A stretch of 30,716 bases of DNA from Flavipsychrobacter sp. (GTDB lineage Bacteria; Bacteroidota; Bacteroidia; Chitinophagales; Chitinophagaceae). Shown here piece after piece: positions 15,803 to 24,347 of this stretch; position 1 is the first letter of the stretch, and every line of letters begins with the position of its first letter. Below the pieces are notes generated by a model that was given only the letters and a program-made list of their open reading frames with translations, ran no database searches and was not told the origin of the DNA. The translations under genes and the position numbers were made by a program. The DNA is taken from assembly GCA_021156265.1 (NCBI GenBank), contig JAJNBR010000002.1, positions 1 through 30,716 on the forward strand. Reading direction: 5' to 3'.

Positions 15803-18366
15803 AATCTAAGTTTATAATTGACGTAAGGAATAAATTGCAAAAAACTCATCCCGGTCAGCTGAAATTCGCCCTGCTGATTAGCACTTACAAGTTCTACATA
15901 CATCACGTTCTGTCGTGCATAGACATTGAAGACACCGATCGACCAGGTACGCTCCATATATCTCCGCTTTTGCTTTCTGAAGTTAAAACCGATATCCAAC
16001 CTGTGTATGGGAGGCAACCTGTAATCATTTATCGATGAGAAATTATAAGTATAACCACCGTTTACTCCCTGGTGCACATTTACTAACATGTTGTTGTCCA
16101 GGTCAGGGCTTATCTGGTCAGGCAAAGTAATTGCCTCACCGCTCATATACATCCAGTTTGCGGTAGCGGAAAATCGCTTGTTGGGTTCATAAGTCAACGC
16201 CGTTTTTATATTGTGCCGGCGATCATACCTGTACGGAAAAGGGTCGCCATTATTAAGCGTCGCAAATTTTCTCCATGTCCATGACAAAGTGTATGCACCG
16301 GTAAAATGAAAAGAACCTATATCCTGCCTTAGCGAAAACTCGGCGCCATAACTCCATCCTTTACCCTGAATCACTTTGTCTTCCCAACCAACATTGCTTT
16401 CAAATGGATTTCGACCTGCGTCAAACGTTGTGGTGTTCAAAATATCCTTATAGTAAACCTCGACGTTGTATTCAAATTTCCATGGAAAGTTGGCAGTGTA
16501 TCCCAGCGTTCCGAGCAGGGCCTCCTCTGGTTCGATGCGGCTGGTGCTGGGCAAGTAAAAGCCAACAGGTAGGCCTAAATCATTATCGTTGACAAAATGC
16601 AGGTATTGCGCCATTTGGGTGAACGAGCCATATAGCGTATGATTCGAGGCTAGTTTATATGCAGTATACATACGAGGCTGCAAAGTTGAATAGTTATAGT
16701 CCGGGTTAAACCAGTTTGCCCAGTGTAAGCCCGGTCTTAATATCCATTTGTCGCCTATTTTTATTTCATCTTCGGCGAAGAGAGTGACTTCGTTGGATTG
16801 AAAACGATTTACATTAAGACTGAACCCAAAGGCAGTCAACTGCTGGTCGGAGGCAACGGATATGGGATTGAAATCTGAATACGTGTAATTCACACCACCC
16901 TGAATATGGTGTTTCAGGTCGGGGTAATAATGCAACTGCACTTTTGCAGAGTAATCTTTTATTGAAGAGCGTCCGTTATTAAAAGCAAATCGGTCGGTAT
17001 CCCCCATGTTGGTTAAACGACCTTCACGCAGCTGAAAATTAAACTTGCTGTAAGCAAGCATCGTATTGACAAAAAGTTTTGGATCAATGATGCTGGTCCA
17101 TTTTGCAGAACTGATCAGGTTGCCCCATTTCATGTTGAATTCGTCAAGACTCGTTTTTGTAGATACCTGGTCGCGCCCATTGTATACGCTCAGGTATAAC
17201 CTGTTATTCTTGTTTAGAATATAATTCGCCTTGCCATTGACATCGTAAAAGTTGAAACCTACATCATTAGTAAAAGGTCGCCACAACATGTCTATCCAGG
17301 TACGGCGTGCTGACAACATGATAGATGCCTTGTCTTTTATGATAGGCCCCTCCAGGTTTAGACTACTTTTGACTAACCCCATATTGAACTGGCCGCCCAT
17401 CCGTTCCATATCACCGTCTTTAGTAGTTACATCTACCACAGACGCCAGGCGCCCACCAAATCTGGCAGGAAACGCCCCTTTATAAAAATCGACCGACTTG
17501 ATCGCATCAAGATTAAAAACCGAAGTAAGACCGAAGATGTGATCTGCATAGTAAACAGGAACTCCATCCAGCAAATGTAAATTCTGGCCGGGATCACCAC
17601 CACGCACAAGAATACTGGCCATACCGTCGGCTCCTGCCTGCACACCTGCTGTATTCTGAATGGCACGCATGATGTCGTTCTCGCCAAGCAATGCCGGAGA
17701 ACCCTCTATATCGTTCAGCAGAAAATGAGTCCGGTCGTGGGATTCCTTTACTTTGCGCGTGACCTTGATCTCAGCCAGCCTATTGTCGGATAAGAGAAAG
17801 AAGTCCTTCCGGGTATCCCGCTTCAACGACATTGATACCGTATCCGATAGAAATCCCAAATAATTGCAAACAACTTGGTGCTCACCTTCAGGTACGGTAA
17901 GGCTGTAAAAGCCATAATTATTGGTAACTGTACCTGCTGGCAAACCAGGGATATATACTGCAGCGCCTATCAGTACCTCTTTGCTTGCCTCTTCTCTTAT
18001 ATACCCGTTTATCACAAAGGTTTCGCGATGAGGAGACCTTTTCCGGGATTCACGCAATACGATCAATATCTTATCTTCCCGTGCCACCACCGACACTTTT
18101 TGGTCGACCAGGATCGTGGCTAATACATCCTTTACCGTTCGCTCACCACCGCGTAGCCGCACCTGGGTTGAAAGATCAAGAGACGAAGCACTAAAGGATA
18201 TTGGAATGGATGTTTTATTTTGGATGTCGGTAAGAAAGGCCTCTATCGTGCCTTGGCTAAACGACGAAGTATAACTGGTATTCAATAACCGATCTTTCTG
18301 CGCACTGGCATGCATTGCAGCCACTACAAAGCAAAATAAGATTAAATAGCGCAGGTTCCTTCTCAT
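15799..18366 (-). CDS. TonB-dependent receptor with STN signalling domain (FecA-like)
   Basis: The domain order is a signal peptide (ends ASAQ, ~residue 22), an STN/secretin short N-terminal domain at about 35-105 (IEAFLTDIQNKTSIPISF; KDVLATILVDQKVSVV), a carboxypeptidase-regulatory-like domain at about 118-200 (INGYIREEASKEVLIG), a plug at about 215-330 (ILVRGGDPGQNLHLLDG; FPARFGGRLASVVDV) and a barrel to the terminal Phe (NYKLRF). Length is 855 residues. In FecA-type systems the STN domain touches the periplasmic part of the anti-sigma factor. That partner, a FecR protein, is encoded 2 nt upstream. The downstream DUF4249 gene overlaps its stop by 4 nt. The ligand cannot be read from the sequence. 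Confidence 0.93.
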   Translation of the reverse strand: MRRNLRYLILFCFVVAAMHASAQKDRLLNTSYTSSFSQGTIEAFLTDIQNKTSIPISFSASSLDLSTQVRLRGGERTVKDVLATILVDQKVSVVAREDKILIVLRESRKRSPHRETFVINGYIREEASKEVLIGAAVYIPGLPAGTVTNNYGFYSLTVPEGEHQVVCNYLGFLSDTVSMSLKRDTRKDFFLLSDNRLAEIKVTRKVKESHDRTHFLLNDIEGSPALLGENDIMRAIQNTAGVQAGADGMASILVRGGDPGQNLHLLDGVPVYYADHIFGLTSVFNLDAIKSVDFYKGAFPARFGGRLASVVDVTTKDGDMERMGGQFNMGLVKSSLNLEGPIIKDKASIMLSARRTWIDMLWRPFTNDVGFNFYDVNGKANYILNKNNRLYLSVYNGRDQVSTKTSLDEFNMKWGNLISSAKWTSIIDPKLFVNTMLAYSKFNFQLREGRLTNMGDTDRFAFNNGRSSIKDYSAKVQLHYYPDLKHHIQGGVNYTYSDFNPISVASDQQLTAFGFSLNVNRFQSNEVTLFAEDEIKIGDKWILRPGLHWANWFNPDYNYSTLQPRMYTAYKLASNHTLYGSFTQMAQYLHFVNDNDLGLPVGFYLPSTSRIEPEEALLGTLGYTANFPWKFEYNVEVYYKDILNTTTFDAGRNPFESNVGWEDKVIQGKGWSYGAEFSLRQDIGSFHFTGAYTLSWTWRKFATLNNGDPFPYRYDRRHNIKTALTYEPNKRFSATANWMYMSGEAITLPDQISPDLDNNMLVNVHQGVNGGYTYNFSSINDYRLPPIHRLDIGFNFRKQKRRYMERTWSIGVFNVYARQNVMYVELVSANQQGEFQLTGMSFLQFIPYVNYKLRF

Positions 18367-18368
18367 GC

Positions 18369-19337
18369 TTACTTACTGCTTACCCGGTAGCCTTCGCTAT
18401 TCTTAGACCACTGGCATTGCGAAACAAGACACAGGTCCGTCAATATCGCTTCGAGACTTTGTCCGCTAAACGTGATGTTGATCAATTGCCTTTTTTGTTC
18501 CTCAGGCATGTTAGGATCGAGAACAACTAAAGTATCCTTCACTTGGCTTAGCTCATCAATTATTTCGGTTAGCGGCGTTTCGACATATCTTAATGTGCCT
18601 GTTTGCCAGTACAGCATATTATCTATTCGCGCTGCTTGCTCCACTAACCGGCCACCCATTAAAATACCTTTTTCTCCCGGGGTCAATATCACTGAGCTCG
18701 ATTTTTTACTATCTGACATTTGCACCTTTCCGGTCTTCACCACAACAGTGGCGCGCTCCTTGCTACATTTCACATCAAACGATGTGCCTAATACCCGGAC
18801 AGTAGCCGACTGAGCATCTATAATAAATGGTTTTTGCTCATTTCGCGTCACCTCAAAAAATGCCTCACCCTCAAGTTCTACTTTGCGTACCTGGCCCGAA
18901 AACGCCTTTGGATAGCTCAAGCTGCTACCTTTTCGAAGCAGCACATGAGAGTTATCCGGAAGTTGAATATCCATATTCTTATCGGCTGCTGCTATTGTGA
19001 TTGTTGCATCGTCCTGGAATCTGCCGATTAGAAACACCCCAATCAACAACACGGCAGCGGCGGCCAGACTATAACGCACCCACGGAGTAAAAATTATGCT
19101 GCGCTTACCAGGCTGGTCAAGCTGTAACTTACCGGATATCTTCTCCCAGGCATCGTCCGCGTTAAATGCAGGCATTGTTAAGGCCACATCAGATTGCCTC
19201 CACGCCGTCTTCAGTTGCTCGTATTCAGCTTGGTTTTGGGGGTCTGCCGACAACCATTCCTTTAGCTGCTTAAGCTCCGCCTCATTAGCTTCTCCGCTAA
19301 TACCCTTGGCAATATTAATATATACTTGCTCGTCCAT
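18369..19337 (-). CDS. FecR-family anti-sigma factor
   Basis: The N-terminal cytoplasmic region (1-85) carries the sigma-binding helices with a conserved Trp (LKEWLSADP; TAWRQSD). One transmembrane helix spans about 88-106 (YSLAAAAVLLIGVFLIG). The FecR domain lies in the periplasm at about 112-210 (LPDNSHVLLRKGSSL; VELEGEAFFEV; VLGTSFDVK), and a DUF4974-like C-terminal domain at about 250-320 (YVETPLTEIIDELS; FSGQSLEAIL) resembles an STN fold. The 322-residue length is typical. It would hold the sigma factor until the STN-TBDR reports ligand. It follows the sigma gene by 48 nt; a TTACCCCTATT element at 19370-19380 lies in that gap. Confidence 0.93.
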   Translation of the reverse strand: MDEQVYINIAKGISGEANEAELKQLKEWLSADPQNQAEYEQLKTAWRQSDVALTMPAFNADDAWEKISGKLQLDQPGKRSIIFTPWVRYSLAAAAVLLIGVFLIGRFQDDATITIAAADKNMDIQLPDNSHVLLRKGSSLSYPKAFSGQVRKVELEGEAFFEVTRNEQKPFIIDAQSATVRVLGTSFDVKCSKERATVVVKTGKVQMSDSKKSSSVILTPGEKGILMGGRLVEQAARIDNMLYWQTGTLRYVETPLTEIIDELSQVKDTLVVLDPNMPEEQKRQLINITFSGQSLEAILTDLCLVSQCQWSKNSEGYRVSSK

Positions 19338-19385
19338 GTTATCACCTGTTAAAACGTCATAAACCTGTATTACCCCTATTTACCA

Positions 19386-19946
19386 TTATAAGTTTCCGAC
19401 TAAAAACAATAACCACACTAGTGCAGCGGTCTGACCCACGACAAAATCCCGCAACACTTTAATGGCCTTCCCCATTTGATTTTCGATCGTTTTTACAGAA
19501 ATACCCAGAGTCTCTGCCGCTTGTTTGTAGCTCATCCCCTGCATTTTCACCAGTAAAAACACCTCTTTGCACTTGGGTGGTAATTGATTCAGAGCTTCGC
19601 TTATCCTGCGTGCATCATCATTAGCACGGTCATGATGCTGGCGTTCCGTAAAAAATGGTTCGGGGTCCGGCTCGGGTGTATTGTCTGTAAATGTCGTGCG
19701 CTGGCTTTTTTGTTTCCGCAATACCGAAATGCAATTGTTGCGCACAGCCGTGATCAGATAAAATTTGATATCTGAGCTGCTTATTAACTCCTTTTTCTGT
19801 TCCCAGATCTTGATAAACGTTTCCTGGACGACATCCTCCGCCATGTGTTCGTCCTGCATGTAGGTATATGCATACCGGCACAAACGCTCATATTCGCGGG
19901 CAAAAAGATCTTTAAAAACTGACTCCAATCCGTGAGGGGGCGGCAT
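19386..19946 (-). CDS. ECF RNA polymerase sigma factor (FecI/RpoE-like) with hydrophobic C-terminal tail
   Basis: Region 2 spans about 12-80 (LFAREYERLCRYAYTYM; AEDVVQETFIKIWEQ). Region 4, with its helix-turn-helix, lies at about 120-168 (LPPKCKEVFLLVKMQGMSYK; LGISVKTIENQMGKA). The last 16 residues (GQTAALVWLLFLVGNL) form a hydrophobic segment long enough to enter the membrane, which is absent from enteric FecI. The 186-residue length is normal. It heads the minus-strand cluster, is expected to be held by the adjacent FecR, and probably activates its own operon. The leader back to 20061 (115 nt) has no terminator and contains a TTACCCCTATT element. Confidence 0.93.
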   Translation of the reverse strand: MPPPHGLESVFKDLFAREYERLCRYAYTYMQDEHMAEDVVQETFIKIWEQKKELISSSDIKFYLITAVRNNCISVLRKQKSQRTTFTDNTPEPDPEPFFTERQHHDRANDDARRISEALNQLPPKCKEVFLLVKMQGMSYKQAAETLGISVKTIENQMGKAIKVLRDFVVGQTAALVWLLFLVGNL

Positions 19947-20061
19947 AATGTCGTTTTTATAAAATAATTAATATATAGCGCTTGTCAATATCGTCTTCAT
20001 TCACGGCGACCATTGATGCGTATTATACACAAACGAAAAAAGCATGATTTACCCCTATTGC

Positions 20062-21609
20062 CTAACGCACCTGTACGGGCACAATCCAAAATCGAAGATC
20101 AGGTTCGGTGTAGTTGTATATCATCACATGCCCTTCAGTCACCGGGAAAATGTTCATTTTAGCCTCGGCCAAAGCAAAATCACGAAGATCTTTTTCCGTG
20201 CTGTTCAATATGGCTTTATCGGCCGTTGCACCTGCTCTGTCCCTGTCTTTGTTTTTACCTGATGTTTCTTCAGCCGGCCTGTCCAGGCTAACAGAACCGA
20301 TGCTCTCTTTGGACACTTTTCCGGTCGAGTCGATGGTGGCAAAATAAGCTGTACCCTTGCCGTTGTTATTATTAAGATAAGTGATCACCTTATTTCCGGC
20401 TACCGGTACCGCCGCCCGGTACGCAAAGAAATTATTTTTATTCAGCCACTGCGCGAGGTCTATATCGGTTTTCGCACTCATGCTGCCATTTATTACCAGT
20501 TCTTTCTCTGGTTTATCGATTTGGCTGAAGCGGTCAACCTGGCCTTCTTTATCAAAATGTATCAATACAAAATCCTGAACGGCAAACTTCGCCGTATTTG
20601 CTTCGGTGCCGGGCGTCTTTTTGTATAGTTCACCAATTAGCGTGACGCCTTCATCGTTATTATCGGCAATAGCACTTTGAATGAGCAGCCCGCTTTTACC
20701 ACTTTCGAGCTCCGCTACCGGGGCATTTTTTATCTGTGACTTGATAAGAGGCCAGGGCAAAAACTGCATTTTCTCCAGCATACCTGTCGGACTTACCCGG
20801 GCATAAAAAATCCCGTCTGCACCACCCGCACCCGGCTCATTTTGAAATACTCCCGCTACAGTAACAAAGCTATGCTGTACTTCAAGATAACTCGGCATTG
20901 CTGTCCTGCCTCCTTCGCGCAAATCAGTAGTGAAAAATACATCTCCTGTCATACCACTTAGCGACTGTATTGCATAACTAACCTTCGTTCCGTCTTTTTG
21001 CTTTTTTATTAAATAGACCCGATCCAGCTCAGTTTTTAAAGCAACAAGCTCTGCCGGTGTCTCATTATCAAGTGTCTTTTTCCAGCGCGAGCCAAATTCC
21101 GTATCCATCAATTCAAACTCAACAACTGGTTTCCCATCTCTGCTAGTACGGAGCGACAAGACCTCATTCATACCGACCGGGTAAAAAGCAGGAAAAGCAG
21201 CTGGTGCCAACGCGGTGGCTTTAATGTCAGTTTCATCCTTCCTTCTGAAGACGTTCCCTGCCTCATCTATCGCGAGAGTAGTGCGCGTCTTATTGCCCAG
21301 ATTCACCAACTGTAATATATAAAACTGACCCGTGTATGCAGACGCAGCCAGCTCGGTACCTTTTGCCATCGGGATTCCTACATCAAGCCTGGGTTGCATG
21401 CCCTGGTCAAACACCTTCAACATAACGTTGGCGCTGTCTTGTGCTGTGGCATCCATAAAAGCTACATAATACCTGTCACTGTTCGGAGCAATCTTCACCC
21501 CTGAAAAATTTTCCGGTCTTATCCCGGTAATGGTAATTTCCTGTGCAATGCCTGTACCAGCCCCAAGAACATGTGCCGCTAAAAAGGTTAAAATCAATAA
21601 ACGCTTCAT
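20062..21609 (-). CDS. Unknown secreted protein downstream of selD
   Basis: From the ATG at 21609 the protein has a signal peptide (MKRLLILTF...GIAQ) and about 490 further residues with recurrent short beta strands, as in a propeller-like or WD/YVTN-like fold (FYILQLVNLG; RVYLIKKQKDG; SFVTVAGVFQNE). This fold guess is weak, and no catalytic motif or known family was recognised. A Lys/Asp-rich patch (SGKNKDRDRAG) precedes the final domain, which ends WIVPVQVR. The frame extends to a TTG at 21627, but that start would displace the signal peptide. It begins 27 nt after the selD stop and so probably shares the mnmH-selD transcript, which does not prove a role in selenium metabolism. Confidence 0.7.
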   Translation of the reverse strand: MKRLLILTFLAAHVLGAGTGIAQEITITGIRPENFSGVKIAPNSDRYYVAFMDATAQDSANVMLKVFDQGMQPRLDVGIPMAKGTELAASAYTGQFYILQLVNLGNKTRTTLAIDEAGNVFRRKDETDIKATALAPAAFPAFYPVGMNEVLSLRTSRDGKPVVEFELMDTEFGSRWKKTLDNETPAELVALKTELDRVYLIKKQKDGTKVSYAIQSLSGMTGDVFFTTDLREGGRTAMPSYLEVQHSFVTVAGVFQNEPGAGGADGIFYARVSPTGMLEKMQFLPWPLIKSQIKNAPVAELESGKSGLLIQSAIADNNDEGVTLIGELYKKTPGTEANTAKFAVQDFVLIHFDKEGQVDRFSQIDKPEKELVINGSMSAKTDIDLAQWLNKNNFFAYRAAVPVAGNKVITYLNNNNGKGTAYFATIDSTGKVSKESIGSVSLDRPAEETSGKNKDRDRAGATADKAILNSTEKDLRDFALAEAKMNIFPVTEGHVMIYNYTEPDLRFWIVPVQVR

Positions 21610-21636
21610 ATAACCGTGTTTAAACAAATATATATT

Positions 21637-22695
21637 TTACTCTGCATTTTTCACCGTAATGGCCTTAGCCTGCCGATCTATAAGTCTTCCTATCGGCGCC
21701 GACTGGTCTGCAAGTCCCGAATCCGCAAAAAGCTGCTGCACCTGTGGCAAGTGCGCGGGGTTAACCGCTATTAGTAACCCACCATTTGTTTGAGGATCAG
21801 GCAGTAAGCTGAAAGCTTGCAGCACGTCAACAGCTCCCTCAAAACCTGTTTGAGCACTATAGCTATTCCAGTTTCGATAGGTAGCATCAGGAATGATCCG
21901 CTCTTTAAGATAGTCTGCTATGCCAGGTAGTATTTTTAATTTGTTGTAATATATTTCTGCAGATATCCCACTACCCTGTGCTATCTCCATGCAATGACCA
22001 AGCAAACCAAAGCCTGTTACATCCGTCATGGCGTTCACGCCGCTGATTTCTCCAAGCGATTCACCAATAATATTCAATCGTTCCATCGTCTCCAGCATCA
22101 CAGGCAAATGATCATTGTGCAATACGCCCCTCTTCTGCGCTGTTGATAATATACCTGACCCCAAAGGCTTAGTAAGCAATAGCCAGTCACCAGCTTGTGC
22201 CGTATTGTTCCTTTTCAAATTGGCAACGTTGACAAGACCATTTACCGCCAGTCCAAAAAAAGGCTCTGCTGAGTCGATAGTATGCCCCCCTGCTATTGTA
22301 ATACCAGCTTCGCTGCATTTCTCCCTTGCACCGGCTAACACCCTGGCAGCGTGTTCGCTACTTATTTTGTCGATGGGCCACCCCAGGATGGCGATAGCCA
22401 ATATTGGCCGCCCGCCCATTGCGTATACATCACTGATAGCATTTGCTGCAGCAATTCTTCCGAAATTCAATGCATCATCGACAATAGGCATAAAAAAATC
22501 CGTTGTTGATATCAACGCCTGGCCATTTCCAAGATCATATACCGCGGCATCGTCTTTAGTATCATTGCCTACTAACAACTTGCTGTCAGGCGGAACCAGG
22601 TTTTCGCCCAACAGCTGCTCAAGAATGGCGGGTGCAATTTTGCAACCGCACCCCGCTCCACGTGAAAAGGCGGTGAGTTTAATTTCCTGTTCCAT
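21637..22695 (-). CDS. selD: Selenide, water dikinase (selenophosphate synthetase)
   Basis: It makes selenophosphate, the cellular selenium donor, from selenide and ATP. The N-terminal catalytic segment GAGCGCKI carries Cys16 and Lys19, equivalent to the catalytic Cys17 and Lys20 of E. coli SelD, so this is the Cys rather than the Sec form. Further family motifs are DDAAVY, the ATP-site STTDFFMPIVDD, NAISDVYAMGG, AGGHTID, TKPLGSG, and NAMTDVTGFGLLGH. The 352-residue length is standard. Its start overlaps the 3' end of mnmH by 17 nt, which indicates coupled expression. The product should supply MnmH; no selA or selB is visible in the window. Confidence 0.97.
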   Translation of the reverse strand: MEQEIKLTAFSRGAGCGCKIAPAILEQLLGENLVPPDSKLLVGNDTKDDAAVYDLGNGQALISTTDFFMPIVDDALNFGRIAAANAISDVYAMGGRPILAIAILGWPIDKISSEHAARVLAGAREKCSEAGITIAGGHTIDSAEPFFGLAVNGLVNVANLKRNNTAQAGDWLLLTKPLGSGILSTAQKRGVLHNDHLPVMLETMERLNIIGESLGEISGVNAMTDVTGFGLLGHCMEIAQGSGISAEIYYNKLKILPGIADYLKERIIPDATYRNWNSYSAQTGFEGAVDVLQAFSLLPDPQTNGGLLIAVNPAHLPQVQQLFADSGLADQSAPIGRLIDRQAKAITVKNAE

Positions 22696-23752
22696 TGTTC
22701 AATAAATTTTCAGCAAGTATTTTTTGGGCATTTTCGGTATAGTCGCTGGCAGCGCAATCAATGACCTTCAGCTGGTTACCAAGATCCCCTCTCGCCGTCA
22801 ATGCTTTTTTATAGTATTTGTCGTAATAACGCAGCAGAATATCAAATGATGCTTCGATATCGTTTTCGAGCAGGTGATTAATAGCTAATTTGGTGTCCAG
22901 GCCGCCAAGACGCTTTTGTATTCGCATTATCGCGGTTACCAATTTTCCCTTCGGCAGCGAACCATATTCTCTTACAACGTTTTGCAAGCGATGTTCAAAC
23001 GGTATTTCCAGAAAATATAGAGGTGCGGTACGCATTGTTTTCCAAAGGTCAGCTGGAATATTCACCAGTCCGATACGCTGGCTCTCATCCTCTATCCAGA
23101 CCGGCTGCCCGGCATAGCGATTACTTTTCATGGCAGTAATCAACTGCGTCGCAAGGACGTTCTCAAACATCTCCTGTGAGGGTTGTGCAATACCATCGAG
23201 GTCTCCAAAGGCTGACCCCTTATGTTTGGCTATATCTTCGAGATCTACTACCAATTCCCCTCTCTTAGCTAACGCTGATAACACCTGCGTCTTGCCCGAA
23301 CCAGTGTATCCGCCTACTACTTTTAGTGGGTATGTGTGTGTAAAACTCCCCAATACCCATTGCCTGAATGCCTTGTATCCGCCTGTTAATACAAATACTT
23401 TGAAACCGTACATATCTAAAAGCCATGCTACACCTGCACTTCGCATGCCTCCACGCCAACAATGAACCAAAACTCTATTTGTATTGTAGTGACCACAAAC
23501 TTCCTCGACACGCTCAACCATGGTTCGCATTTTAGGACCAAAAAAGTCCAGGCCCGCCTTTATCGCCTCAGACCGGCTTTTCTGTTTGTACAGTGTGCCA
23601 ACTATTTTTCGTTCTTCATTTGAAAATAGTGGCAGATTAATAGCTTCTGGAATAGATGCATGGCAAAATTCCGATGGACTGCGCACATCAAATATTGGCA
23701 ACTCTTCGGATAGTTTCCAAAACTCTTCAACGTTGACCCTGCTAATACCCAT
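22679..23752 (-). CDS. mnmH: tRNA 2-selenouridine synthase
   Basis: This enzyme (also called SelU or YbbB) converts 2-thiouridine at the wobble position of Lys, Glu and Gln tRNAs to 2-selenouridine with selenophosphate, via a geranylated intermediate. The rhodanese domain at about 1-125 has the active-site Cys98 in VHCWRGGMRSAG. A P-loop domain follows with Walker A GGYTGSGKT at 147-155. Other family segments are VLTGGYKAFRQWV, EDIAKHKGSAFG, QEMFEN and WIEDESQRIG. The 357-residue length is typical. It is the first gene of the mnmH-selD unit and is divergent from the KGG protein gene with a 246-nt spacer. Confidence 0.96.
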   Translation of the reverse strand: MGISRVNVEEFWKLSEELPIFDVRSPSEFCHASIPEAINLPLFSNEERKIVGTLYKQKSRSEAIKAGLDFFGPKMRTMVERVEEVCGHYNTNRVLVHCWRGGMRSAGVAWLLDMYGFKVFVLTGGYKAFRQWVLGSFTHTYPLKVVGGYTGSGKTQVLSALAKRGELVVDLEDIAKHKGSAFGDLDGIAQPSQEMFENVLATQLITAMKSNRYAGQPVWIEDESQRIGLVNIPADLWKTMRTAPLYFLEIPFEHRLQNVVREYGSLPKGKLVTAIMRIQKRLGGLDTKLAINHLLENDIEASFDILLRYYDKYYKKALTARGDLGNQLKVIDCAASDYTENAQKILAENLLNNGTGN

Positions 23753-23786
23753 TCGTGTTGCAATTTAACTTGATTGCGCTTAGCAA

Positions 23787-23818
23787 ACAACGTTGTATTT
23801 CAACCGGTTGTAGCAACC
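23787..23818. promoter_or_regulatory. Palindromic CAAC/GTTG cluster in the mnmH leader
   Basis: Two 10-bp perfect palindromes, ACAACGTTGT (23787-23796) and CAACCGGTTG (23801-23810), are followed by another CAAC at 23814. They lie between the candidate mnmH -7 box and the mnmH start. They may be an operator or a leader hairpin; no known regulator is assigned. Confidence 0.3.
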
Positions 23819-23821
23819 AGC

Positions 23822-23829
23822 CAAAAGTA
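23822..23829 (-). promoter_or_regulatory. Candidate -7 box (TACTTTTG) for mnmH-selD
   Basis: On the minus strand this matches TAnnTTTG exactly, 69 nt before the mnmH ATG. A well-spaced -33 TTG is not seen. Confidence 0.35.
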
Positions 23830-23998
23830 ACCAAAGCCGCACTGTGAAAAAAAATCGCCACCGGTGCATATAAATCTATTGTTTTTATTTAATAGCAGTT
23901 ATATCCTAAATGCTTACAGCTAGAATCGTCGGAGGCACTAATTTTTTGGCTTTTGTAATGACGGCGCCAAAACGTAAATCATCTAAAACTCAATTACT

Positions 23999-24295
23999 AT
24001 GTCAGAAAACACTCAAGGAAATGGCACTCGTGAAAATGAAAAAACACCGAGTAGAACATCTAACCGAGGTTTTGCCTCCATGGACCCTAAGCAACAGCGC
24101 GAAATTGCGAGCAAAGGCGGTCAAGCTGCTCATCAGCTTGGAGTAGCACACGAATGGACTTCCGAAGAAGCTCGCGCAGCCGGTCGCAAAGGCGGACAAG
24201 CATCACGAGGTGGGGGCCGGAGCAATAGCAGCAGCCGCGGTGAAAACACTAACAATACCAGCAGCAACATCAATAATCCGGAAAGTAAAGAATGA
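23999..24295 (+). CDS. KGG-repeat stress-type protein
   Basis: This 98-residue hydrophilic cytoplasmic protein has two KGG repeats (the stress-induced acidophilic repeat family related to YciG and GsiB): MDPKQQREIASKGGQAAHQ near 28-46 and WTSEEARAAGRKGGQASRG near 53-71. The ends are low-complexity and rich in Asn, Ser, Gly and Glu, and the protein is probably disordered. Such proteins accumulate under desiccation, heat or stationary-phase stress; the molecular action is not settled. A longer frame from 23910 in another phase overlaps it, but the KGG motifs fix this frame. It is followed closely by a strong terminator. Confidence 0.9.
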   Translation: MSENTQGNGTRENEKTPSRTSNRGFASMDPKQQREIASKGGQAAHQLGVAHEWTSEEARAAGRKGGQASRGGGRSNSSSRGENTNNTSSNINNPESKE

Positions 24296-24314
24296 ATAGC
24301 TGCTAATGAACAAA

Positions 24315-24347
24315 CAAAAGGCTGTAGTTACTACAGCCTTTTGTTTT
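24315..24347. terminator. Bidirectional terminator between the KGG gene and the next gene
   Basis: A perfect 13-bp stem (24315-24327 with 24331-24343, TTA loop) is followed by TTTT on the plus strand. It also borders the stop codon of the convergent gene at 24346, so it probably serves both. Confidence 0.85.

Noticed and set aside
22637..22655. Selenocysteine (in-frame TGA) at the SelD active site
   Set aside because: The catalytic codon encodes Cys and no in-frame TGA is present.
22115..22705. Plus-strand 196-codon ORF antisense to selD
   Set aside because: selD is certain on the other strand; this frame is an antisense shadow.
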